Below, piece by piece: positions 1 through 12,821 of a DNA stretch of 64,000 nt. The first letter of the stretch is position 1. Each line of letters begins with the position of its first letter. Under the pieces are notes generated by a model. It did no database searches. It saw nothing but the letters and a program-made list of their open reading frames with translations, and was not told where the DNA came from. This stretch comes from Albugo candida (Eukaryota; Oomycota; Peronosporomycetes; Albuginales): assembly GCA_040437565.1 (NCBI GenBank), contig JBDOQK010000008.1:1-64000 (forward strand), in the 5' to 3' direction. Position numbers and translations under genes: made by a program.

Positions 1-33
1 ACCCTAAAACCCTAAACCCTAAAACCCTAAACC
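1..33. repeat. Telomeric repeat tract (CCCTAAA / CCCTAAAA)
   Basis: The first 33 bases are four units of CCCTAAA or CCCTAAAA, the C-rich strand of the plant-type TTTAGGG telomere, which oomycetes also use. The C-rich strand at a left end reading inward is the expected orientation for a true chromosome end. The seven- and eight-base units alternate. Only a short tract is present, probably because assembly stopped inside the array. Confidence 0.9.
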
Positions 34-58
34 TTTAACTCAAACCTTTAACTCAAAC
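31..58. repeat. Two 13-bp subtelomeric repeat units
   Basis: Directly after the telomere the 13-base unit ACCTTTAACTCAA occurs twice in tandem, followed by a partial third unit. It resembles a degenerate telomere unit and marks the telomere/subtelomere junction. This is seen in the sequence; that it derives from telomere repeats is inference. Confidence 0.55.
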
Positions 59-266
59 CTATCAAATGTCATAATCATCCTGAGAAGAGACTTCGACTTC
101 AAAACAGAACATTTTCAATGAACAGCATGAAGCACCAGCCGCGTCTGTGAGTCTCTGACTTCAAATCAGCAAGAAAACGATATCGGGCTGAGCGTCGCGG
201 AAGAAAAACGATCCTTTCTCTCCACTTCATTAAAATTATATTGATCGCGATGGTTTATACTTCCTC

Positions 267-692
267 TTAATTTATGTTTTTCTTTTTCAACACCTCGATA
301 CCTTCACTATTTGAGAAATCGCAATGATTCATACTCTCTGCAGTGAATGTGTACTGATATAAATCACTCATATTGTCATCGATTTTACTTAATTGCATCG
401 TAAACGCTTGCAGTTCTTCGGGTTTGAAAGACGGAACAACATACAGTGGGGAATGGAACACGTGCACGGGCTTCCTTGTCAGAAAAACGTGCTTGTAGCT
501 GTCCAAGTTCGTACATGCGGAACTAGAGTGCCTCCGATCGATATAGAATGATGCCGTTTCAAGTGCAACCAGAGAGGAAGGAGTGTTGACTGAAAATTTG
601 CTTAAAGTTTCTATTCGCACTTGGTACTTAGTCTTGATGATTGGTTTAGATTTCGATTTTCTTATAAACCTCAGTTTCTGTAATTTTTCCAA
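267..692 (-). CDS. Hypothetical subtelomeric protein, 141 aa
   Basis: A single open frame of 141 codons starts MEKLQKLRFIRKSKSKP and ends in a lysine-rich tail. No signal peptide, membrane segment or domain is recognised. The first 30 residues are strongly basic; the rest has no low-complexity bias. Its length is notable in AT-rich DNA full of stops, but no family is recognised and no relative is seen elsewhere in the window. It may be the last exon of a decayed gene or a chance ORF. Confidence 0.3.
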   Translation of the reverse strand: MEKLQKLRFIRKSKSKPIIKTKYQVRIETLSKFSVNTPSSLVALETASFYIDRRHSSSACTNLDSYKHVFLTRKPVHVFHSPLYVVPSFKPEELQAFTMQLSKIDDNMSDLYQYTFTAESMNHCDFSNSEGIEVLKKKNIN

Positions 693-3600
693 CGCAACCG
701 TCTTGGCTCATCTGACAACACATGGATCGTTTAATAATGAAGAAACCGAATGATGGCTGGCGTATTTCGTTTTTTCTTTTGTTTCATAGCTCAATGTGAG
801 CTGCAAAAACCAAACAAACGAACATGATTACGCACCTTGGATTATTTTCATCCAAACACGTGGACGGTAAAGTATGACAGATGTACTTCAAGTGATGAAT
901 CAATACATGGTGTCTGTTTGCCTCTTGATAATATAATAATATTGTATCAATCGAAGCTATGGATCGCGTATTGTTGCCGGCACAGACCACATTATCACGC
1001 CTTGAAGTCGCAGTTTGGAAGAAGTCAGGAGTTGCTTGTCATCAAAAGAACTCTACAGTGCTTGTAATCACACTTCTCAAATATGAACGAGGATAAAGCT
1101 ATGCGTTTGCGGCATTTGATGTACCACGTTAGGCACGTCGAAGATACGAGCTATACCAAAGAGTTCACAAAAGCTACTGCACTCCCTATTTCACTGAGTT
1201 CACGTAGGTTGGTTTTCGATGCATGTATCCATGTTTGATCATATCTATATGCCTTCAAACGGAATATAGAAGCGATTGGACAGTATTGTGAGGTGATGTT
1301 CAACGTCTCTACAGAGAAGCCTAGATCGACAAAAAGCTGTCCAATCTTAATGATAATACGCTAATCGCACCGACATATACAGGACTATCCATATCAATGA
1401 ATACTACCGCACGCCGTTCGCGGGATGTCACATGATTATGATTAAATGCGTACACAGCCCTTTGCCGCATCGTAAAGACAACGTTAGCTCGATGCAATTA
1501 CGGTCCAGGTCGTTTTGCAGCATGCGAAATCTACTACAGGATTTCTTTCAATTTGATACCAAAGCTTTTGCAAGTAAATTCTTAAAATACTCGGAGGTAG
1601 GCTCTGTATCATCAAGCAAATATTTTGCTTCTTCAACCACAACGACGGACAATTACTCTATGTGGTAGGATCCGGCCCGTGTTTAACCACTGAGTTGAAT
1701 TGAATCTGTCAAAACATTTTAACATTTCTTTGTTTAACAGTAGGATCGGTGCACTCATTAGTAGACTGACGAATGCTGTCAAAACATTCCGTTGCATACT
1801 TTCTGTGCTATTAGCAATAGGTCAGAATCTTTTCACACATCATCAGATATCTAAAATGATTCAGAAGAAATTCGTTCCGCGTGACTTCGTGGTGTAAAAA
1901 ACTAAAAACTGATGGTCCGTAAGGATTTCTCACAGCCATTTTTGACGCAATTTATCGTTCGAGAACGCTCGAAGCACAAAAGCTTCGTATATCAGGCCGT
2001 TCATCTTCAAGTCCGACCAGACAAGAATTCTGACGGGCTTGGCGACAAAAGTTTAGAACATATCCGTTCTAATATTCAATGCTCTCGAATCGGGCATCTG
2101 AATAAACCTTTATACTCTTGTCGTGCAGTAAATTGTGAAACTAACAGTAACTATCTGGAATGCGATTAGGCTTTCTCACAATACTTTCTTTTAATATCGG
2201 TACCTCTCATAACAGTCCCTCCTATGCCACCAAGCAACGTTGCAGTAGTCTCTGAAAAACGCTGCATCGGCGCACTAGTAGGCGCACAGGCGCAGCACTT
2301 GACCGATACATGACGTGTTCACTTCTTTTCCATATTGATACGTCGGCTCTATTATTTGATTTCGGAAAGGGGTAGTCGCTTTGACAAGCTGCCAAGACAC
2401 CACTCAAGTACGAAAGTCTAAATGTTACGAAGTTCAGTCTCGATCAAAAAATGCCACACTTCGTGACTTTAACCAAATCAAGGCCAAATGTGTCCTCCAG
2501 GATAGATTTTCTGATCTTTCAACATATGACGTAGTTTCGAACGTATCCATAAGTGAACAGATCGCGGCAGAATCATTCGTCGGGAAAGTAACGGCATATA
2601 ATATATGTACAGCACATGCGTTATTAAATCTTGAGTGGTGACCGACTGGACACTTTACTAACAACGTTGATACTGTCTTTATTTCCGTTACCCGTCAATT
2701 ATATACCGACGTTCCCAAAACCATTTTTTAAGTGATTAATTACGATGGCTCGTATGCTTTATCAGAAAAATGTTCAATGCCGCCATTTCAAAGTACCGTG
2801 ATCCAGCTTGTTTTGCAGATGCAGAATTCAACCAGAAGAACTACCAAATGAGCATCAACCAGTTCATTTTTGGAACGGAATAATATTTAAGCGTTCACGT
2901 ATACGTTTAAGACCCAGATTTTAATCAAACTGGAGGAAACTGCTCAATTTACCAGGATGTGGCATCCAGCTTCGAATTCCAAGAACGACTGGATCCGACA
3001 TTATGTGTTATTGTAGAACAAATAGCGTCACGAAAGCTCTACATGCTGCAATGTAGTAGTCAAAGTGACTGAATTTCTGAGTAATAAAAGTGATCAATTG
3101 TTTTTGAAGATAATGCATGAGACGATTCTTTCAGTGGCATATTAACGACCCAATTGATTCGTAATGTTCTCTGTATAGAAAAAACCTGAAACTGGATCCT
3201 TGATTGTTAATATGATTGCTCTGGACGGGCTTGGTGGAAATGCGATTCAGTTTTCAGAGTCAACGAGCATGACATATTTCTCAATGAGTAAATCCACAGT
3301 TGATCTCCCGGTTGGACGAAAACTTCCGATAGCAACAAAATGTTTTTTGGAGTTTGAGGTCAGAGGCAATAAAGCTTTAAAGTGAAAATTGGCACTTGCA
3401 TAGTATTCCTACTTGAAAATCTTGTAATTGGAAGGGTTGTTGCACAACTGATTTGGTACGTGAAGACTTCGATGAGACTCCCAATGCCCCTACCACGATA
3501 AGATAAGGACGTACTCGTCTCAATGCTACTACGAATCACAATCTACCTGACGGCTTTATTGATCATGAGATGCCGGTATTTTCCAATTTAAGTTTTATCG

Positions 3601-4250
3601 AAAGAGATCGTGCAGGGACATTGAAGAGAAGCTCACTCGATATTATTATCGCAGGCGTGATTAAAAACCGGTGGTTTGCACCACATCAGCATTCTTCATC
3701 AAAGAAAGCGCAAAACCAAGTGAACTCACATAAACTCTATTTAATCAGCGCAGAGCTTGTGATGTAACAACCATCGTGATGGCTATTTTGAGTATTTCTT
3801 GAATCTAAATGGGTAAACAGCGGTGAAGCAGCAGCGAACGCTGAAACTTAACGCTTTTGATCTGGAAGTTGAAGATATATAAAATATAAATGAAGAGAGG
3901 TCTCTCTTTTTAGCTTTATGGTATTTTGAAAGAGTCGTTTTCCGCTTTTTTCAGGCGACAACAGGAGTGATAGCTCTTGTAATTTCTAACTCTTCGGGCG
4001 TTTTGCACCGCGAGGCCACAATTTGCTTGCTTAAGTGCCCCTACTCGCTTTCTTCGTATAGGATCATTGGTTGCCTGATCCCAGTTTTATTCACCTTTCG
4101 CATGATTTATCCCTAATTGACATTCTGCATAATAAAACTAAATGAGATCGTCTGGCGGCCAAATGGCTCTATGTCCATTTTTTATGTCGTCGGATTGAAA
4201 GATCTCTCTTGGATTGATTTAAAACCATACATGAGGTAGAATTAATGACC
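693..4250. other. Subtelomeric stretch with no supported gene
   Basis: Only short ORFs (at most 86 codons) occur on both strands, with no recognised domain, splice pattern or codon consistency. Several overlap each other antisense, for example near 2.4-2.65 kb. The base composition looks like decayed coding DNA and not simple repeats, but no identity can be given. Confidence 0.5.
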
Positions 4251-4299
4251 AATCACACAGTATTGTTTTCTAACTTGTACGCTTTAAACAGATCCAAGT

Positions 4300-7200
4300 G
4301 TGGCTCTTTACAAGACACACGCTGCTATAGTTAGACTCACGGTCCCCAAAACATTCCATCACATCGCCTGGAGATCATGCGGCTTATATCTTCGGCATGC
4401 TCTCCTGCTTACCATGGATACAACTCGCAAACGACATCGGCTACCACAATGGCAACTAGTACACTCATATAGTGTGTCATTCGAAAAATACACACAGATA
4501 TTCCGGAATTCAAGGACATCATACATCTCAAGAATGCTGTCAAGCCCACACCGAAGCGCGTGCATTCTGTGTCGCAAATACCAATATCAACTACCAAATT
4601 TGAAGGCTCTGAAGCACGAATGGAAATACTTGATGAAGCAGATACTCAGGAGTGCTGCCATCTACGTACGGGAAATTTGAATAATTGATCAATTCGTTTA
4701 AGACTACATACAGATATGCAGTCATTCATCACGATCAAAGAGCGAGCTCTGTTGGAAAAGCAAGGTTTGCTGCAAATTGATATGAATCGATTGAACATTC
4801 GGAAATCGCTGGGTTGGGATGACTTTTTGGGCATTTTTGGGACATCTGATTCGAATACACAGCCTATCGAATTAAGTCGAACATATTGTGTGATTGAAAG
4901 GTTTACACAGCGTAATCATGGTTATCTTGGAGTGTACTTGACGAACAAGAGCACAAACGGAGTTTGCATCGATAGAGTACCTTTACGTACGTAAGCAATA
5001 TGTAAGATGTTTGGAAGCCACGTAAACACTTTTCATTTTCTGTACTCAGAAAAAAACAAACAGTACAAATTGTATGACAGCCAAACCATCGCATTGCTTT
5101 CCAACTCGCGGGTAGGGTGGTTCTGGCATATCTAGTGGAAGCTCTTCGGTGGAATCTCTACAGTCCACACGAAATTACAAGGGCTCGTTCCACCCCTCAA
5201 CTGAAAAGCGATCGGATCGTGCAAGATTACACCCTAAGCGTCTTGTTTTCAACACCACTAGTCGGAAAGGATAAGAACGGAAACTACCATCCTATTGATG
5301 AGCTCGATGTGTAGCGGGAATACAATGTCTTGAAGCAGATTCTGACTGAAGCGGCACCATGTGTGGTAAGAGCTCCTTCTGCTTCTACCTCTCTTCGAAT
5401 TGATCGAGTGTCTCTATATTGAATAGCTTCGAGCACCATAATCGGGAGAACCATCACAACTAGATGATTATCAAGTATCCTAACAGATATATGTCGATCC
5501 TAATTTTGCCAGTACCGAAAGCTTTCGGGTGATGGTGGCAATGGGATGTCGAGCTCTCCACTTATCGTACACGGCGATAAAAAATATTCATATCTTGATG
5601 ATGGATTCCGATTCGTGCATCCGATACATCACACTTGTATTAAAAAGAGCTACTCTGCTGGTGGAAAAGCTCCCATACGAATTTTGTTTTATCTGCTTGT
5701 TCTTCAGCACCGCTCGCTAACGCTTCGGTACCTGTGGTATCCACATTTCATTGCAGTCCGGACGACTACAAGAATTGAAGGATCATGCGGCTATCGAGTT
5801 TACGCGATCGTTTTATATGGCATTGACAGCTCATAAATCAGCATAAAATAGTTTCACGATGGCTCGGAAAGCTTTATCCAAGTCTCCCAACATCAAACGC
5901 CTGTCTGACGTAGCTTTGAAGATTATACTTCTTCCCGAAAATGGCGATCCTTCAGAGACCATTTTCCCTCTACTTGAAGTGCAAGCAAGCGACCAGATGA
6001 AAATGGGTCCACTTGAGCTTAACCATTATCCAAGCTGTGGTTCGAAGATCTCCCTGCTATCTGTCAAGGCTATTGTAACCGTGCTTTTGAGGTAAAGAAA
6101 ATCTGTTTGGCGCTTTTGCTCAAACAGCAACTAATCGAGCATTAGGTGAACAACTCTGGGAAAGAAGGTATTAGTAAAACTGCAGTCACCTACGCAGTTG
6201 CAAATTACGTCGGACCTCGAATGACCGTCAAAGGCGGTGTTAAAGTCATTGCTGTTGCGCGGATTGCCGAAGAATGATGCGATCAGCACGGTACCGAGTT
6301 TCTCAGCAGTGGAACTCAGCGTGTTCTCGTCAGCTGTGAAAACGTACTGAAAGCCATAAAAGAGATCATCAAACTATATCTTCTGCACAGCAGCGTCCCC
6401 TTCATGTACGGACATAGATCAAATCTTTTGGTACTTGATGGCTTTGATTGTCGCATCAAAGTCGGCGTAGATCGGCAACGATTCTGAGGCTATTCATCGG
6501 ATTTGCTCACAAACAATCCAGCTCTTACCATCGTGCTTACGGCTAGGACGTCCATCACGATGATGAAGATTTGACTGGTGTCGCTGAGCGCGTTTTTTAA
6601 TTGACCTGATTCAGTCCAAAGATGTTGGCTGAAATGCTGTTGGGCTCGTGAGCCGCTCCATCCCAATGAATGAGATCAAATGATGTAAATCCACCGCACC
6701 CGACAACATCGAATTGCTCGCATATCACCCTGTGCTGATAGCACCGATGGAATCCCAAAACGCATTATAAATCTCACGACCAAGTTTGGCAGCGTTTCAA
6801 TGGATGAGATCAGTGTTGTCGCCAACGTGGAAACACCCGGTAAAGCCTAACGAAGAGAAGAGACGATTTCTATGAAAAATTATAAAACTCTTCTTTCTGG
6901 TTCATCTTGTGAAAATTGGCTGTGGATGACGCTGTATCGAAGTCGGACGTGAGTAAATCAAGACGGCTTGGAATATTTCAAAGGAGTATTTTTTTAATGG
7001 TGGCATTATGATGAATACAATGATGCACAGCGAGCCGCCATTCTCCGTCCCACAGTCAATTTAATTTCGCATTCCGTCCAACCGGACGAAAGCTTGAACG
7101 AAACTCGCACATTTTTCATCAGTTGGTCTATGTCTGCCAATAACAACCACTTTTACCGCGCAAAGTTCAACNNNNNNNNNNNNNNNNNNNNNNNNNNNNN

Positions 7201-7440
7201 NNNNNNNNNNNNNNNNNNNNNNNNNNNNNNNNNNNNNNNNNNNNNNNNNNNNNNNNNNNNNNNNNNNNNNNAATACAATGATGCACAGCGAGCCGCCATT
7301 CTCCGTCCCACAGTCAATTTAATTTCGCATTCCGTCCAACCGGACGAAAGCTTGAACGAAACTCGCACATTTTTCATCAGTTGGTCTATGTCTGCCAATA
7401 ACAACCACTTTTACCGCGCAAAGTTCAACGATCTCTGTTG
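4300..7440 (+). pseudogene. Decayed multidomain gene: FHA-like, CHAT-like and STAND/NACHT-type NTPase relic
   Basis: Four successive segments on the plus strand carry recognisable pieces. About 4716-5110: an FHA-like stretch (ELSRTYCVIERF, then TNKSTNGVCIDRVPL) followed across a likely intron by a YKLYDSQTIALLSNS strand. About 5500-6080: a CHAT-like (caspase-fold) segment with ESFRVMVAMGCRALHLS, a CSSAPLAN motif, HFIAVRTTTRIE and AAIEFTRSFYMAL, then SPNIKRLSDVALKIILLP. About 6140-6275: a P-loop resembling GKEGISKTAVTYAVANYVG. About 6430 on: a Walker-B-like LLVLDGFD, then NNPALTIVLTART resembling a sensor region. The pieces lie in different frames with several interruptions, so the gene looks dead. 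The order sensor/CHAT/STAND recalls signal-transduction ATPases with numerous domains. The 5' end is unclear; coding-like sequence begins near 4.3 kb. Confidence 0.5.
7014..7429. other. Assembly gap (7172-7271) with the same 158 bp on both sides
   Basis: The 158 bases before the run of 100 N recur after it without a visible difference. This looks like two overlapping contig ends scaffolded without merging. The true locus probably has one copy, and the N run probably stands for no missing sequence. Confidence 0.8.
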
Positions 7441-10004
7441 AAAACCGGATATAATGACTGCAGCGACGGTAAGTTGAAGATCCCAACGGGTGGAAGATCC
7501 CGATCTCCTGAATATTCGTAGATAGTGAAAGGTCATGGATAAAGATAAGATAGCTACAAATTGCAAATTTCCCTACGTAATGCTGAGAACAGAAGTAAAT
7601 TTCTTCCTGCGCTTACTCTATGTCGTGTTGCACACGTAACTCAATCGGCGGCTGGTTTACGTCCCTTGCTCTAGTGCGCGATACATTAACAATCACTGAA
7701 CGCTCTGTACAAACGTGTACGTAGAAATAGATTATCTCGTTCTTTTCTTTTCTTTCTTGTTCAAATTGTCGAACTTTCGTGTGGTCGCAAAGCTTCTATC
7801 GCGTTATCGAAATGGCATGACCGCCCACTATGGTTTTGCTATAAAAAACGGAGCGACCTGTTACCCTTCTATATATTCCTGAAACGGAATTGGAGTTCGC
7901 TGTGAACGAAGACGCAATGTACTGATTCTGAAAGTATATTAATCATTAAAATATATTGACTGATAAGCTTTTTGAACGTGCAAGCTTGACAAAGCGCTAC
8001 TGATTGTAAGCTCAGTAAGGTATAAGATTTCGGCAAATATAGAGTAAGGTGATAAGTAGGATGTGATCTTGATAGAGACTAGACGAAAATTGTGTTCCTC
8101 TCTTTCGCTGAATTTCAAATGCTTGCTAGACAGGTCCTCAGTAGAATTGTCGAGTGCTTCTCGTCGCTGATCATGTTGTCATAAGGTATACATGGATGAT
8201 AAGATGTCAAGGCCTAGGTCCTACTGGAAAGCAGTCGACGTCGACGGTTAAGTGCTCTCATTGGAAGCGACATTCTATTTCAATATATCATGAGTGCTTC
8301 TTGTCTATTACAGTTATATGCGGACAAACCGCTAATGTGTTGAAAAAAGCGATCGCTTTCGCGTGACGGTCATTCTTTTTCGTGTCCATAGAGCTGAGGT
8401 CAAAGTACTCAGTGTGTTTGCACAACGCTTAGGTGACGGGAACGATGGAGGAAACGAGTTCAAGATCAAGCCATCTATTGTAAAAGTGTAGCTGCCCAAC
8501 CAATCAATTTCGCTGATGTAATTATTACATCTCGTGAATCCACCGCGATAAATCGTTATCTCGTTATATCATTATAATCGTGCTGATCATGCTGGGTCAG
8601 CTTGCAGCTGAACTGTCATTGATAACGTAGATGGTGCGTTCTTTGTCTCATCAAGAGCCTCTATCGAACCGAAGTAAATACTTCTGAATCCGAATTTTAG
8701 CATTCGTTTCGCTCGTACCTGTGCCCTTCGGAGTGGAGCTTATATCGTGACTTAACAAAACTATCATTTTAGTGTGCTTGAAGGCGATTTCAATCTTCTT
8801 ATCGATCCTCTGTACCGTTGTTGCTACTTGTACAACTTCTGACGCTTTTTGCTTGCGATTGGCGATGACAAAACGATCATGCTCTGGATCGCAATCGGTT
8901 CTGGTGTGCTGATGTCTTTTAAGGCAACCCCATAAGAGAAAGACAGCTCAAAGAACCGCTATATCGAGTGATTTGCTTTCTTTCACAGGCTGTGACTAGC
9001 AAGGCGATATTTTCGGTCTTATCCTTAGTCGACTTTGTTTTTGGGAACCTAATTACTGCAAGGTACAGTGTCAAACGGTAATTTGTGCTCGCTGAATATT
9101 AACTGGTAAATCTTTGCTGGTAGCTTGAGAAGCTCAATTTGTGTTATTTTATTCATTGCAGACTAGAAAAAAAACTTTTTTTGTGTGATTGCTCGACGAT
9201 GAAATTAGTGGGTTTTCGTACCAACAGAGCTCTCATGTAGTGTCTTGCTTGGTAAGATTTCGAATGCCACCCCCGACCTTTTTCGTTTTGAAAGGAAGTA
9301 TTTGGTGAGACTCAGGAAGGTACGATACAAGGCAGCGTACCGCTGGATCGAATTGACTTTACTGAGGAACAAGGAGAATGAAGCTACTCGTAAAAGAACG
9401 CCAGATGTCTGTTCAAAGCGTCGATTCTTATGCAGCGGCGAAAGTACTCAACTTCATTTTTTCTTTTAGCCTTCGGATGTGAATATGCGGTGCAATTACG
9501 GTTGGAGCTTCCTAAATGTGTCAGATTAGTAGCTCCTTGTTGCCCTTGACGAATGCTTTATTTTTTCTGAGCCTAAGATAAAGACGGAATGAGAAGGACA
9601 TCCACGGATTTTGTCTGACTTATGTTGATACCGCGGGTTGACACTGCACTTCGTCTGAGCGATTGTTTTATCTATTGTTCGAATCGCAATCGGCAACTTC
9701 GACAATTTGGTAGTATGCGCCACGATAAGTGGCCATATTCATCAATTTGGAGGCACGTTACGATCAAGGCAAGCGGACTTAGATGACTGAAGTTGTGGAT
9801 CAACTCGTCAAGAAAGGATCATTCGCTTTTTTTTCGCCCTCGGCAATCATAGCTATGAGAATGGTGGGGCACGCAAGTGCGCCTCAAATCCTACGCTTGT
9901 ATGGGTAGCGCAATTCGACCTGGTGTGGTGAGTATGCATTGAAGTAATGTATCTTGGACAATTAATATACATTACAGGTGAAAATAGTCTAGTATTACTG
10001 CGGC
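7441..10004. other. Subtelomeric stretch with no supported gene
   Basis: No ORF above 75 codons has a recognisable product. Around 7840-7905 there is a TATAAAAAA box followed by a promoter-like or terminal-repeat-like stretch, but no partner repeat was found. The 8.4-9.7 kb part reads like decayed coding sequence without identifiable motifs. Confidence 0.45.
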
Positions 10005-10491
10005 CTAAGAAAGCTGCAATATCTCGTGCGTCAGCGGGAAAACACATGAACAACCTTCACACGCAGCATTTTTATCATTTTGATACTCCACACATTTGGT
10101 GGAGAAATATTGTACTTCTTTTAAAAGAGCATCGGAGTACAAAGGCATAGAATCCAGAACCGACCCATTTTCAAGGATTAGGAACTGGGAAAAAAGCACC
10201 ATTCAGACTTTCTAGGCTCGTTGATCTAGTATTCTGCTTGTTGAATGCGTTCATCTTTACTAGGACACTGGTATCAAACATACAGACGGTGCTGGATTGG
10301 TCTGAGTCACCCCATTTTGTATAGCTGATAAATACAAGAAATTTCTCTTCTGCCTCTCGAAATATTGAAATCTTGATTAGTAGCTCGACAATTCTATTCG
10401 GAACATACTGAGTGAATAATCCTAGTCCCCAACGCATGGCATAGCGCTGGTACATTTCCACTTCGTCTTCACCGAGGGCAAACGAACCCAT
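10005..10491 (-). CDS. Hypothetical two-exon protein, 136 aa
   Basis: The minus strand has an ATG-started exon (10491 to 10261, 77 codons, MGSFALGEDEVEMYQRYAM) ending in phase 0 at GTAAAG. A 76-nt intron follows with a pyrimidine-rich acceptor (CTTTTTTCCCAG), and then a phase-0 exon of 59 codons to a stop (10184 to 10005) containing CEGCSC. Intron length and splice sites match introns of the certain genes further right, and both exons are open in the linked frame. This argues for a real gene although no family is recognised. No signal peptide is visible. Confidence 0.4.
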
Positions 10492-12350
10492 CTTCTATGC
10501 TCCGTCCACGTCTCGAAGAGAAAGTAAATTGACCTTATTGGAGGGAACTTTAAGAAGACTTTTTTTATCGTGGTGAATAGATTAATTATATAGTTCGGCC
10601 CTGTTATTTTGCAAGAAGTACATAAGATAGAAGTTGGATTTAGATACAGGAAAGGTATTGAGCGTAGTCTTATGGTCTCTATGCGCTAAGAAGTAAACAA
10701 GTCCAGTGCCTAGGTATACAAAAGCGTTACAAAAGCATCGTGAAATAATACAAAGTTATGTGAAAGACTTGTCTCATCCTGTAACAGAAGAGTAGTGAAG
10801 CCTTCTGACATTTAAACATGATGATGCAGGCGATAGAAGTGACGTGAAATAAGCAGACCTTCGAAGCTGAGACATTTTGGGTTTCGAATTGTCTTGCTCA
10901 TGATGTCGACAAGTAGCAAGAATGCTTGCTGTTGATGGTCTTTAGTAGCTCGGATGTAGCGAGAGTGTCATGTGAAAAACATTCTGCAGCTACAGACTGA
11001 TTTGTGGTGACGTAATGACCCTAGTAAAACATCATATACTTCAATAATGAGCACTTGATACGACGTATACAGTCACGAATTTGTTAATTTAATGAATGAT
11101 TTTTTTGGGGATACGAAACAAGCGACATAAATCAGTGTATAAGAATTGTTTTGGAGTCAGCTTGCTTCTGCTAGAAAATCTACCTGGACGAAGCTTCAGG
11201 TGTAAATATAATGCTACATACACACTGTCAACCGCATTGTGAACGGCTAAGCCTCAATTAGTATTTCTATACAATTAGAAGCTGTAATCGAGCTGCATGA
11301 TAGACGACTAGCCAAATACACCAAGATCCATTCTGACACGAAAACATATAAAAGCAAACAGCGATTCTAACAGCATGAAGAAATGTTCCATGCGCTATTA
11401 TAGAGCGAGTGTTGTTATGTGATACACTCTTCGGATTCGGAAATTACGTAACATCGTGTAACAAAACCAGTATTGTTACATGGTACAACCGCTTTGTTAT
11501 TAGATGAACTATTCAATGTGTTCAAGTATCAGAGTCAGACAAAAGTGGAACGGTCTGGCAAGATGCCCGTATTGGTAGCAATAACCCTTAAGAGTACCGT
11601 TTCTTCACGAAGGCAAAGAATGCCTGTATGGCAAGAAAAGAAAACAAAAAAAAACTTCGACTCGTGACGTTTAGTTGCCGCTGTCTGTCAAAACAAAAGC
11701 TTTTTACACAAACAAGTGTCTTTGCCGGTGATGCTTGGTCGAATCTTATAAGGACATGATTATTTTGGACACGGTCAAAGTTAGACCGAGTGAACCAATC
11801 ACATTCATCATGTCTGTATTTATAGACCAGAAGCTAGATCGTAAAACTAATGGCTGACGTGATCAATGTGATAAGATCAACTCCGGCGATAAATACATGT
11901 CAGAAAAGGCTCTTGTGAATAATATGGCCTTTGCAAACAATTATTTTCGCCTAGATGAAACGAATATCTATGGACACAACAAGGATGACGTGTTGCAGCT
12001 CTGTTTTGATGGTTTACTTGCACATCACACAAATAAACATGAAAATACATCCGGTAGTGGTGAATGTTTTGGACGCGGAGAAAGTTCGAGGCTTTCGCAA
12101 TTCACTTTCTGATCTTACTTAAGGTGGACGCAGAAGCCGCTAAAAGTTGGAATGCTTCTTCGAGGATACTTCCGACTGCAAGAATTTCCATCTTGTGCCC
12201 GACATTATGTCCCGCTATGAATTACCGAATAGCTTCAAAGGGCGATTTCGACTTTATCTGCGTTTCAAAATAAAATTAGGTTCGTCAATCCCTAGTGCAA
12301 CCGAATCCAAAATTGACAAAGCTGCTATGGTCACGGTCGTCAAGTGGAAG
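10492..12350. other. Stretch with no supported gene
   Basis: Only short ORFs are present. Two overlapping plus-strand frames at 11897-12112 and 12147-12368 (starting MSEKALVNNMAFANNYF and MECFFEDTSDCKNF) read as if coding once, but no family or clean splice joins them. The second runs into the direct repeat that starts at 12351. Confidence 0.4.
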
Positions 12351-12700
12351 ACTATTTCTATTCTCTAAAAAGTGCGCAGATGCATCAGAGCTTTCTAGGT
12401 TTCAGCATCTGTTACAATTTAGCATACTAAGTCGCAATTATTGCTTGCTACATGTGAGTGTTTGTGTTGTATTCAAATATGCTGACTCGATGCATAATCC
12501 ACAATTTACTTTCTCGTCACAATATTTGTCGAGCTATCAACTACTTAACACATCTGAATGTCCTCTCATGATACTCTTTCATTCAAAGTTACTCACTCTG
12601 CATGTTGTAAAGGTTACATCTTCCATAGCTTGAATACTCAGCTCATGTGAGCGTATTTTCCCAACAAATCGAGAGATTTGAGTATTTTGTGGTGCGTGGT
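12351..12700 (+). repeat. Direct repeat, copy 1 (about 350 bp)
   Basis: Starts ACTATTTCTATTCTCTAAAA and ends GTGGTGCGTGGTT. The same sequence recurs in the same orientation about 470 bp downstream, with many substitutions and a short insertion. By eye identity is roughly 85-90 percent. It contains no convincing ORF. It could be a tandem duplication or two copies of an unknown non-coding repeat. Confidence 0.85.
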
Positions 12701-12821
12701 TATAGTGAAAAAACCAAAGTGCACACTTCTCGGTCGGTTCAAATTTAGGAAAATAGGAAAGTAAAAGAAAACGATACGTTTTTTCACATATCATTGCGTT
12801 TACATTTCACAGGAGAAGACT

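Noticed and set aside
7840-7960. Solo LTR suggested by a TATA box and promoter-like stretch
   Set aside because: No terminal motifs, no target duplication and no second copy in the window.
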